A stretch of 64,000 bases of DNA. Origin: Paenibacillus endophyticus. GTDB lineage: Bacteria; Bacillota; Bacilli; Paenibacillales; Paenibacillaceae. Below are positions 15,819 through 23,051 of this stretch, in pieces (the stretch's first letter is position 1; each line of letters opens with the position of its first letter). The position numbers were made by a program, and so were the translations under genes. The stretch is from NCBI RefSeq assembly GCF_014192395.1, contig NZ_JACHXW010000012.1:124001-188000 (forward strand). The letters run 5' to 3'. The notes below the pieces were generated by a model, which was not told the origin of the DNA, ran no database searches, and saw only the letters and a list, made by a program, of their open reading frames with translations.

Positions 15819-16814
15819 TCACTCCCATGGTTTCAATATGATTTTGCCGCTTTGCTGGGAAGCGGACACTTCGAACGCTTCCTGGATTCGGCTCATCGGA
15901 AAGGTATGCGTAATGAGCAGTTCGGCAAGCGGAGATTGCTCAATCACCTTCATCAAATGCGGAAATTCATTTAAGTTGTAATGCCAAGAGCCGATCAGGT
16001 GAATGCCTTTGCGCAGCAGATCGTCGCTCACCTTGATCGGTGTCTCCGAAAAGCATTCCCCAACGAAAGCGATTTTGCCTTTGCGCTTGACCGCGTCAAT
16101 CTGAAGGCGGTGCGCAGCTACCACCCCTGAGCAATCAAGCCCAAAATCCGGCCCTCTTCCTCCGGTCAACGCTTTAATCCGGCTAACGGCTTCCGGGTCC
16201 CGCGGATCGATGATATGCTGGACGCCCATCCGCTTCGCCAGCTCCACGCGGTAAGGGTTCATTTCTACCGCTATGACAGTGGCGCCGCGAAACCTCGCAT
16301 TGACGATCGAGCCAAGCCCGACTGGCCCAAGCCCTGTAATCAATACCGTTGAGAACGCATTAACTCCCATCGTAGAGAAGGCCCCGTGCGACGGCCCAAG
16401 GCCGCAGCAGGCTAACGAAGCTTTCTCATAGGAGACGCCATCCGGAATCGGAGCAAGCAGCCAAGAAGGCTTCGACAAATATTGCGTCATCGTAGGCTCG
16501 TAATGATTTTGGTTGTGCTCGCAATAGATGAAGTCGCCTGCGATACACAGATCGCACTCTCCGCATGGATACTGGGGCATGACCACTACCCGGTCGCCAA
16601 CCTTCACCTTGCTGCCCGGCGCTACCTCAACGACTTCGCCTGCCGCCTCATGGCCCAAGCAATCCGAATGGTCGCCATGGACGAAGCTTTTATACTCCGC
16701 GCACATCGGCGCGGCATGGACCTTAACGAGCGCCCAGCCCTCCTGCAATGCGGGCCGATCCCGCTCGATCAGCTCTGCTTTCTTCTCGCCTGTAATCGCT
16801 GCTAGTTTCATCAT
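15819..16814 (-). CDS. Zinc-dependent MDR alcohol dehydrogenase
   Basis: Medium-chain dehydrogenase of 331 residues. The catalytic-zinc region has APMCAEYKSF and GHEAAGEV, the structural-zinc loop is CGECDLCIAGDFIYC, and the coenzyme Rossmann motif is ITGLGPVGLG. It resembles sorbitol/idonate/threonine-dehydrogenase-like enzymes acting on polyols or sugars. The ATG at 16814 overlaps the ThuA stop by 4 bp (ATGA), with AGAAGGAGG six bases upstream. It has no glutathione-formaldehyde dehydrogenase features that would point to formaldehyde detoxification. Polyol or keto-sugar oxidoreduction is the likely role. Confidence 0.87.
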   Translation of the reverse strand: MMKLAAITGEKKAELIERDRPALQEGWALVKVHAAPMCAEYKSFVHGDHSDCLGHEAAGEVVEVAPGSKVKVGDRVVVMPQYPCGECDLCIAGDFIYCEHNQNHYEPTMTQYLSKPSWLLAPIPDGVSYEKASLACCGLGPSHGAFSTMGVNAFSTVLITGLGPVGLGSIVNARFRGATVIAVEMNPYRVELAKRMGVQHIIDPRDPEAVSRIKALTGGRGPDFGLDCSGVVAAHRLQIDAVKRKGKIAFVGECFSETPIKVSDDLLRKGIHLIGSWHYNLNEFPHLMKVIEQSPLAELLITHTFPMSRIQEAFEVSASQQSGKIILKPWE

Positions 16815-17587
16815 TCCGATCCTCCTTCTATTAAATGCTCTGCTCCGACTGCCCAATGCATGCCATTAAGCAGCAATCGCCTGAACGCTTCCAGCTCAAA
16901 ATCCTCAGGATGTCCCATCGTCGTCGTGAACACCCGTCCGCCGTCCCCATGTGTCCGGATCCAAGCTACCGGATGCACGCGAGGGGTGTCGCTCGTATAG
17001 GACCATCCATTATCCTCGGGATTAATCGTCGCCCCGTTCAGCAGCGGAATCGTCTCTTCCGGCGGATACGGTAGAACCTGATAGAGCCAGGATCGGCATT
17101 CGAAATGTGTAGGAACGCCTCTCAGAATTGGATGCTCTACCGCAGCCCAAGCCACGGAAACGCTAGTCGTTGAGGAATGGCCGAAATGGCGAATCCACGG
17201 GGCGCCCAGCACATCTATGCCAAAGCCGTCATTCCATTCTTGTAACGGATGTCCTTCCGGATACTGAAAGGCATGCGTACTCGTCCGCAAGCCAATCACC
17301 GGCTTGCCTGCATCCAGATACTCCCGAATATAACGGAACTGCTCCTCCGGCAGCTGGCGGAAGCGGATGTAAAACACGGCCAAATCCGCCGTTTCGAGCG
17401 CTTCAAGCCCTGCAATGCTTGTCGGATTCGCAGGATCTGGGCCAGCGGTAAGCACCGTTACTTTAGCGCCATGCTTCCTCGCTGCTTCCCTTGCTAGAAT
17501 CGGCATCGTTTTCTCCGATTCATATTCATCCTCGCCGCAGACGAATACGAGATGCTTTCCTATTAATGAATCATTGGATAATGCCAT
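16811..17587 (-). CDS. ThuA-like protein
   Basis: Protein of 258 residues with the ThuA fold (class I glutamine-amidotransferase-like). Characteristic segments are HLVFVCGEDEYESEKTMP, LETADLAVFYIRFRQLP, AGKPVIGLRTSTHAF and the C-terminal GRVFTTTMGHPEDFE. In Sinorhizobium ThuA works with ThuB, a Gfo/Idh/MocA-family dehydrogenase, on 3-keto-trehalose; here too a MocA-family gene is in the same operon. The start at 17587 follows GAAGGAG and lies 6 bp after the GH43 gene. A role in handling a 3-keto-sugar intermediate is inferred. Confidence 0.87.
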   Translation of the reverse strand: MALSNDSLIGKHLVFVCGEDEYESEKTMPILAREAARKHGAKVTVLTAGPDPANPTSIAGLEALETADLAVFYIRFRQLPEEQFRYIREYLDAGKPVIGLRTSTHAFQYPEGHPLQEWNDGFGIDVLGAPWIRHFGHSSTTSVSVAWAAVEHPILRGVPTHFECRSWLYQVLPYPPEETIPLLNGATINPEDNGWSYTSDTPRVHPVAWIRTHGDGGRVFTTTMGHPEDFELEAFRRLLLNGMHWAVGAEHLIEGGSE

Positions 17588-17593
17588 CTTGCC

Positions 17594-19213
17594 TCACTCC
17601 TTCTCTTCATAGCGGAAATAATCAAAGTCGGCGGCCTTGCGCCCGCCCGATAAATCATGCGCGCATAACCCGATAAAGGCGCCTGTAAAGCCCCAATCCG
17701 TAAAATAGCCATCTACTAGATGAGTCGCATACTCATCCGATATTTTGCTAGCGTCAAGCTCGGGTCCTATCGCGAACCATTCGCTGCCGTTCAAGGAATA
17801 ATAGAATTGCAGCCAACGATCCTGAATGACAAGCCGCAAATATACGCGTGCGCCCGAACGGACCGGGACTGGCTCCGCAGTATGCTCGTGATAAACGCCA
17901 TGATCGTTGGCAAGAATCGCAAGGTTCGTGCCCGCCTTTTCGTCATAACCCAATCGAAGGTAATAATAGTTTTGAGAATTATAATAATAGGTTAAGCCTG
18001 CCAGCTGCTGATAGGTGCCTGGCTCGAATTCGAGAGAGGTCTCCGCCTCGCAGCGGAACGCTTGCTGGCGGCGGCCGATCAAGCTGTGCCTAAAGCGCGA
18101 ATTAGGAGACTCCATGCCTCTCAAGCGCAAATATCCCGGCCGCTCCGTCAACGTCAGCCACTGCTCCGTCATCGGCTGGCGCAGCGACTGCCACTGATTG
18201 TCAAGCGCTCCCCCTTCGAAATGATCCGTATGAGATGGTGCAGGGAAGGGATGCCAAGGAAGCGCAGGTGGCTGGATCTCATTAAGCGGGGTATTTCCGC
18301 CTCCCGCGAGCCTGAGCCAGCCTCCCTCCGACCATTTGCAGCGCTGAATGGCCGTTTCCCTGCCTAGATTGCAGCGCCTGTCTTCTGTCTTCAGCGGACG
18401 TCCGCAAAGATGAACGATATACCACTCGTTGCTCTGCGTGTGCACCAAGCTGGCATGCCCGGCCTTCTGCAGCGTGGCTTCCGGATTATGGTATGCGGTG
18501 AGCATCGCTCCCGAAGGATCCGTTTCATAGGGTCCGGTAAGCGCCTTGGACCGAGCTAGCGTTACCGCATGCTCGTAGCTGGTACCGCCCTCGGCAACCA
18601 TCAGATAGTAATAGCCATCCTTCTTATATAAATGAGGACCTTCCGTCAGCCCCAGCTCGGACCCTTGATAAATCAAATAGGATGGCCCGACCAGCCGCTG
18701 CTCCTCCTCGGAATATTCCTGCAGATAAATGCCATTAAACGGGTCACGGTCTTTCCGGTAATCCCATTGCATGTTCACGAGCCATTTCTTTCCGTCTTCG
18801 TCATGAAATAGCGACGGATCAAATCCACTGCTGTTCAGATAAACCGGATCCGACCATGGACCCTTAATGTCGTGAGCGGTAACGACATAGTTGTGCGTAT
18901 CCTTGTAAGCGCCCGCATGGCTTTTTACATCGGTGTAGATCAGATAAAACAAATGATTGTCGTAAGTCAGGCAAGGCGCCCATACTCCCCCGGAATCTGG
19001 ATTGCCCAGCATATTGAGCTGGCTTAATCGATCCAGCGGACGCGTGAGCAGCTGCCAATGAATCAAGTCGCGGGAATGATGAATTTGCACGCCTGGAAAC
19101 CATTGAAAGGTAGAAGTCGCCACGTAGAAGTCGTCGCCGACCCTTACGATCGACGGATCCGGGTTAAAGCCGCGCAAAATAGGATTTTGAATGTACGGGA
19201 GCTGCTGCTTCAT
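17594..19213 (-). CDS. GH43 glycosidase (beta-xylosidase/arabinofuranosidase type)
   Basis: Glycoside hydrolase of 539 residues, cytoplasmic because it lacks a signal peptide. The N-terminal five-bladed propeller has GFNPDPSIVRVGDDFY (base Asp), SSGFDPSLFHDEDG (pKa-modulating Asp) and LGLTEGPHLYKKDGYYYL (acid Glu). The last ~190 residues form the concanavalin-like C2 domain typical of XynB-type GH43 subfamily 11 enzymes. It is the first enzyme gene after the importer and probably trims imported oligosaccharides or glycosides. Specificity (xylose, arabinose or other) cannot be read from sequence. Confidence 0.9.
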   Translation of the reverse strand: MKQQLPYIQNPILRGFNPDPSIVRVGDDFYVATSTFQWFPGVQIHHSRDLIHWQLLTRPLDRLSQLNMLGNPDSGGVWAPCLTYDNHLFYLIYTDVKSHAGAYKDTHNYVVTAHDIKGPWSDPVYLNSSGFDPSLFHDEDGKKWLVNMQWDYRKDRDPFNGIYLQEYSEEEQRLVGPSYLIYQGSELGLTEGPHLYKKDGYYYLMVAEGGTSYEHAVTLARSKALTGPYETDPSGAMLTAYHNPEATLQKAGHASLVHTQSNEWYIVHLCGRPLKTEDRRCNLGRETAIQRCKWSEGGWLRLAGGGNTPLNEIQPPALPWHPFPAPSHTDHFEGGALDNQWQSLRQPMTEQWLTLTERPGYLRLRGMESPNSRFRHSLIGRRQQAFRCEAETSLEFEPGTYQQLAGLTYYYNSQNYYYLRLGYDEKAGTNLAILANDHGVYHEHTAEPVPVRSGARVYLRLVIQDRWLQFYYSLNGSEWFAIGPELDASKISDEYATHLVDGYFTDWGFTGAFIGLCAHDLSGGRKAADFDYFRYEEKE

Positions 19214-19240
19214 CGTCTCACTTCCTTCGTTCTAAGATGA

Positions 19241-19270
19241 GCAGCCTGCAGCGCTTGCGCCGCAGGCTGC
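19241..19270. terminator. Intercistronic hairpin
   Basis: GCAGCCTGC (19241-19249) pairs with GCAGGCTGC (19262-19270) between the binding-protein gene and the GH43 gene. There is no T run on the minus strand, so it is more likely an mRNA-stabilising or partial-attenuation stem that leaves the binding protein in excess. Confidence 0.6.
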
Positions 19271-19292
19271 CGTTTACGCTATGAATAGGACC

Positions 19293-20954
19293 TTATTTCA
19301 TTTTGTTCAGGTTCGCATCATATGCGCTTTGCAAAATTTTCAAGTAATCGTTCAGCTTCAAGCCGCCGAAGCCTTGCACATAGCTGTCCCAATCCTTCTG
19401 GATATCCTTATGCCCCGTAATGAATTGCAGCATGTTCGAACGAACGTAATCCTCGACTGTCGCTTTGTATTGGGCGGCTTTCTCCCCATCCTCCGCGCTG
19501 ATGAAAATATCCGTCGGGAACATTTCATCCTCTTTCGGCTCGAAACCTTCATACTTCTTCGTTTCCGTGACCAAACGCAGCTCATAGCCTTCCGGCGACA
19601 GCATGTCTTGTGATACGGCTTCCGACTCGAAGCGGTCCCGAGGGCGGAAGTCCGGACCCGCTTGGTCCCAGCCATCCGTATGGATGGTTTCGCTGCGGTA
19701 GGACGGGTCCACTTGATAGCTGGCAGGCTTGCCGTTCACGTTAAGCTGATCAGCGCTTGCCTGGCTCCAGGAATGCCCTTCCACCGAGAATACTTGTCCT
19801 CTTGTTCCTTCTTCTGTCCACAGATAGTCCAGCATCTTGATCGCTGCGATTTGCTGTTCTTCGCTCGCTTTGTCCGTGATGACAAAACGACCTTGGTTGC
19901 CGACCGATTTGTAATAGCCGGATAATTGAACGCCATTCGGGCCTTTAAGCGGCGGAACGGCTACATAATCCTGATTGCGCTCATCGGTTGCCGCTACCGC
20001 CATCTGCACATGGCCAATCGCAAAGGAGCCGAGTATCGTTTCTCCTACATTGTTGCCAAGCTGCTGCAAGCCCTCTTGATTTTGCGTAAATGCCTGCGGG
20101 TCTATCAAGCCCTCTTTGTAAAGCGAAGCCAGATAGGCTAGCCCATCCTTCCATTCCGGCTGATTAGCCGAAAGCTGCACTTGCCCGTCCTTCACTCGGA
20201 TATAGGAGAAGGATTGACCATCCCCGTTGTTGTAAATGAACGGATTCATCAGGAATCCTGTAATGTCACCGTGCCAAGTGTACAATGCGCCGCTCAGCGG
20301 CACCTCATCCGCAATGCCATTACCATTCGGATCCTTCGTTTTGAATGCGCGCAGCACTTCGGCATATTCCTCCGTCGTTGTCGGCATATCCAAGCCTAGC
20401 TTGTCGAGCCACTTTTGGTTGATCCACAGCTTCTGCGCATACCAGCAGTGATAGCACTCATTTACCTGAGGCATGCCGTAAATATTGCCGTCAGAGGAAG
20501 TAATCGCGGTTTTCAAATCCGGACGCTCTTCGAAGATTTTTTTAATATTCGGCGCATATTGCTCAATAAGATCGTTGAGCGGCAGGAATACGCCCTGCTT
20601 GCCGAACTTCATTTGCTCCGCTGGCGTAAAGTTGCCGCTTAGAAAAATTTCCGGGTAATCGCCGCTCGCCATAAGCACGTTTCGCTTGTCGTTATTATCG
20701 TTCGGAGGGCCGACCGTGAACGACAATTTGACGTTCGTTTTCTCTTCAACCAGCTTTGTGAATGGATTGTCCAGGCTTGCAAGGTTAGGCGATTGATTAA
20801 TGAATGCAGACAGCTTGACCGGCGTTTGCGATTCGCCGCCGTTAACGGCCCCGTTCGTACCTGAACCTGCAGAATTATTGTTATTCGAGCAAGCGCTCAC
20901 AAGCAGCGTTGCGACAAGCACGACTCCAGCTACCATTTTCCAAGACTTTTTCAT
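19293..20954 (-). CDS. Lipoprotein sugar-binding protein (LipO/family-1 type)
   Basis: ABC-importer solute-binding protein of 553 residues. The N-terminus MKKSWKMVAGVVLVATLLVSACS is a lipoprotein signal with lipobox Cys, followed by a disordered Asn/Gly/Ser linker. The mature part has features of large Paenibacillus LipO-like binding proteins: MASGDYPEIFLSGNFTPAE, QKWLDKLGLDMPTTTEEY and FKTKDPNGNGIADEVPL. ATG 20954 with AAAGGGGTG six bases upstream is preferred over GTG 20963. It follows two LplB/LplC-type permease genes. The ATPase subunit (usually a shared MsmX) is not encoded here, as is usual. Substrate is presumably an oligosaccharide or glycoside. Confidence 0.92.
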   Translation of the reverse strand: MKKSWKMVAGVVLVATLLVSACSNNNNSAGSGTNGAVNGGESQTPVKLSAFINQSPNLASLDNPFTKLVEEKTNVKLSFTVGPPNDNNDKRNVLMASGDYPEIFLSGNFTPAEQMKFGKQGVFLPLNDLIEQYAPNIKKIFEERPDLKTAITSSDGNIYGMPQVNECYHCWYAQKLWINQKWLDKLGLDMPTTTEEYAEVLRAFKTKDPNGNGIADEVPLSGALYTWHGDITGFLMNPFIYNNGDGQSFSYIRVKDGQVQLSANQPEWKDGLAYLASLYKEGLIDPQAFTQNQEGLQQLGNNVGETILGSFAIGHVQMAVAATDERNQDYVAVPPLKGPNGVQLSGYYKSVGNQGRFVITDKASEEQQIAAIKMLDYLWTEEGTRGQVFSVEGHSWSQASADQLNVNGKPASYQVDPSYRSETIHTDGWDQAGPDFRPRDRFESEAVSQDMLSPEGYELRLVTETKKYEGFEPKEDEMFPTDIFISAEDGEKAAQYKATVEDYVRSNMLQFITGHKDIQKDWDSYVQGFGGLKLNDYLKILQSAYDANLNKMK

Positions 20955-21023
20955 GTCAGACACCCCTTTAGATTCGTTATGGAATATGCCCTACTGCTAC
21001 TCTCCACCAATGATCTGTTTAGA

Positions 21024-21923
21024 TTAACCCTTCAGAGAACCGATCATGACCCCCTTTACAAAATGCTTCTGAACAAATGGATATATGATGAGGACAGGCA
21101 AACTCGAAACGACGATGAGCGAAAACTTCAGCAAATCCTTCATTCCTTGTCTGGCTTCCATTGTTCGTACGTCTACCATCATCGAGTTGTCGACGGAATT
21201 CTGAATCAAAATCTCTCGCAAAATGAGTTGAAGCGGATAGAGATTGACGTTTTTCAGAAAAATTAGCGCATCGAAGTACGCATTCCATGCGGTAACCGCA
21301 TACATAAGCGCCAATACGGCTACGACCGGTTTGGAAAGCGGCAGGACAATCGACCAAAGGAAGCGAATATCGCTGCAGCCGTCCATTTCAGCCGCTTCGT
21401 TTAATTCATCCGGGATCGACTCTTGAAAAAAGGTTTTGGCAATGAAGACCTGCCAGACCGCTATGGCCTGAGGCAGCAGCAGCGCCCAGCGCGTGTCGAT
21501 CATCCCAAGGCTCTTCACCGTCAAATAATAAGGAATCAAGCCGCCGCTAAAAATCATGGTTACGATAATCAGATACATAATCGATGAACGCCCATAGAAG
21601 GTTTTCTTCGATAGCGGATAAGCTAACGCAAAGGTAAGGAAGACACTTATCAACGTTCCGACGCACATATAGAAGATGGAGTTGGAATAGCCTGACCAAA
21701 TCCGCGGATTGCTGAGAACGGCCGTATAGCCTTTCAATGAGAGCTCGACCGGGAACAGCCACACTCGTCCGGATACAACCGCCTGCGGCGAGCTGAAGGA
21801 AGAGCTCACGATATAGATTAGCGGATAAAGCACCGCCGCCAATATGATTATCAGCACGATGTAAATGAAGGTGAGCAATACCTTGTCCGACAACGGCTCC
21901 TTAATCGCATTTGATTTTGCCAT
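21024..21923 (-). CDS. ABC sugar permease, LplC/YtcP type
   Basis: Inner-membrane permease of 299 residues with six predicted hydrophobic segments. The coupling-helix motif region is ELNEAAEMDGCSDIRFLWSIV (EAA loop), and it ends PFVQKHFVKGVMIGSLKG, the standard tail of CUT1 permeases. It starts one base after the LplB-type gene ends, so it forms the second half of the channel. The start ATG 21923 has only a weak ribosome site and may rely on translational coupling. Confidence 0.93.
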   Translation of the reverse strand: MAKSNAIKEPLSDKVLLTFIYIVLIIILAAVLYPLIYIVSSSFSSPQAVVSGRVWLFPVELSLKGYTAVLSNPRIWSGYSNSIFYMCVGTLISVFLTFALAYPLSKKTFYGRSSIMYLIIVTMIFSGGLIPYYLTVKSLGMIDTRWALLLPQAIAVWQVFIAKTFFQESIPDELNEAAEMDGCSDIRFLWSIVLPLSKPVVAVLALMYAVTAWNAYFDALIFLKNVNLYPLQLILREILIQNSVDNSMMVDVRTMEARQGMKDLLKFSLIVVSSLPVLIIYPFVQKHFVKGVMIGSLKG

Positions 21924-21924
21924 G

Positions 21925-22896
21925 TTAGAACAACCCCGATCCAGTAGCGCGTCTTGCCCCGAAGTTGGCAAGCAGTATTAAAAGCAAGTTAATCAACGAA
22001 TTAAACAAACCGACGGCAGCGGAGAAGCTGTAATTCGCCTGCACCAGACCAACCTTATAGACATAGGTAGAAATAATTTCCGAAGCGCTGGTGTTCAGCG
22101 GATTTTGCAGCAGATACACCTTCTCGAAGCCGATATTGAGCAGCTGCCCCATATTCAGCACCAGCAGCAGCACCATAATTGGCATAATGCTTGGCAGGTC
22201 GATATGGATGATCTTTTGCAACCGGCTTGCGCCGTCAAGCTTCGATGCCTCGTACAGCTGCGGATTGACGCCGGCCAGGGCGGCGATATAAATGATGGCG
22301 CTGTACCCCATGTATTGCCATACATCCGATAACACGAAGATCGTTTTGAACATGGAGGGCTCGCCGATAAAATTAACGGAATCAAACCCAAGCGCAGTCC
22401 GAATATGGTCGATTACGCCAATTCGTGGCGCCAGAAATAGCAGGATCATCGAAACCATGACGACGGTAGAAATGAAGTATGGCGCATAGGTAACCATTTG
22501 TACGGTTCGTTTGAACATGCCGTTCCTTAGCTCGTTAATCATGAGTGCGAGTATAATTGGAGCGGGAAACCCAACTGCAAGCGTATACAAGCTTAGAAAC
22601 AAGGTGTTCTTAATGAGGAGCCAAAAATTTGGGTGGTTGAAAAAAGCTTCAAAATGCTTGAATCCCACCCAAGGGCTGCCCCAGATGCCCGCCTTCGCGC
22701 TCAAATCCTTAAATGCGATCTGCACGCCTAGGATTGGAACGTATTTAAATAAAATGAAATAGAGCAGCGGCAGCAGAATCAGCAGGTACAGCTGCCAATG
22801 ACGGCGTATCTTTCTGGCTACCTCGCTTCGGACCGTTCGCCGAAGCGGCTCCGCCGGCATGCCGGCTGCGGCAGATATAGGGGTCATGTTGGACAC
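21925..22896 (-). CDS. ABC sugar permease, LplB type
   Basis: Inner-membrane permease of 323 residues. A cytoplasmic arm leads into LYLLILLPLLYFILFKYVPI, then further membrane helices, with the EAA loop LYEASKLDGASRLQKIIHI. AAGGAGG (22906-22912) sits nine bases before GTG 22896, making that start slightly better than ATG 22887. It is the first gene of the 9.3-22.9 kb minus-strand operon. It pairs with the LplC-type permease and LipO-type binding protein. Confidence 0.92.
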   Translation of the reverse strand: MSNMTPISAAAGMPAEPLRRTVRSEVARKIRRHWQLYLLILLPLLYFILFKYVPILGVQIAFKDLSAKAGIWGSPWVGFKHFEAFFNHPNFWLLIKNTLFLSLYTLAVGFPAPIILALMINELRNGMFKRTVQMVTYAPYFISTVVMVSMILLFLAPRIGVIDHIRTALGFDSVNFIGEPSMFKTIFVLSDVWQYMGYSAIIYIAALAGVNPQLYEASKLDGASRLQKIIHIDLPSIMPIMVLLLVLNMGQLLNIGFEKVYLLQNPLNTSASEIISTYVYKVGLVQANYSFSAAVGLFNSLINLLLILLANFGARRATGSGLF

Positions 22897-22992
22897 CTTG
22901 CAACGCCTCCTTGTGACTATGGATTGTTTTGTTGGGGCAACTATACCCCACAACCAAATCACCCGGCAATTGACAAGAATCCGGCGGTATAC

Positions 22993-23026
22993 AAAAATCG
23001 GACCGCGCCATCACGGCGCGATCCGA
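22993..23026 (-). terminator. Rho-independent terminator
   Basis: On the minus strand TCGGATCGCGCC and GGCGCGGTCCGA form a GC-rich stem followed by TTTTT. It lies 26 bp past the stop of the membrane AraC gene and separates it from the importer operon. Confidence 0.88.
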
Positions 23027-23051
23027 CTGCTCGCTTAACCTTTTTCCTTGA

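Noticed and set aside
15819..16814. Formaldehyde dehydrogenase for the presumed demethylation product
   Set aside because: The protein is a polyol/sugar-type MDR enzyme; no glutathione- or mycothiol-formaldehyde dehydrogenase features are visible, and no other formaldehyde-handling gene is in the window.
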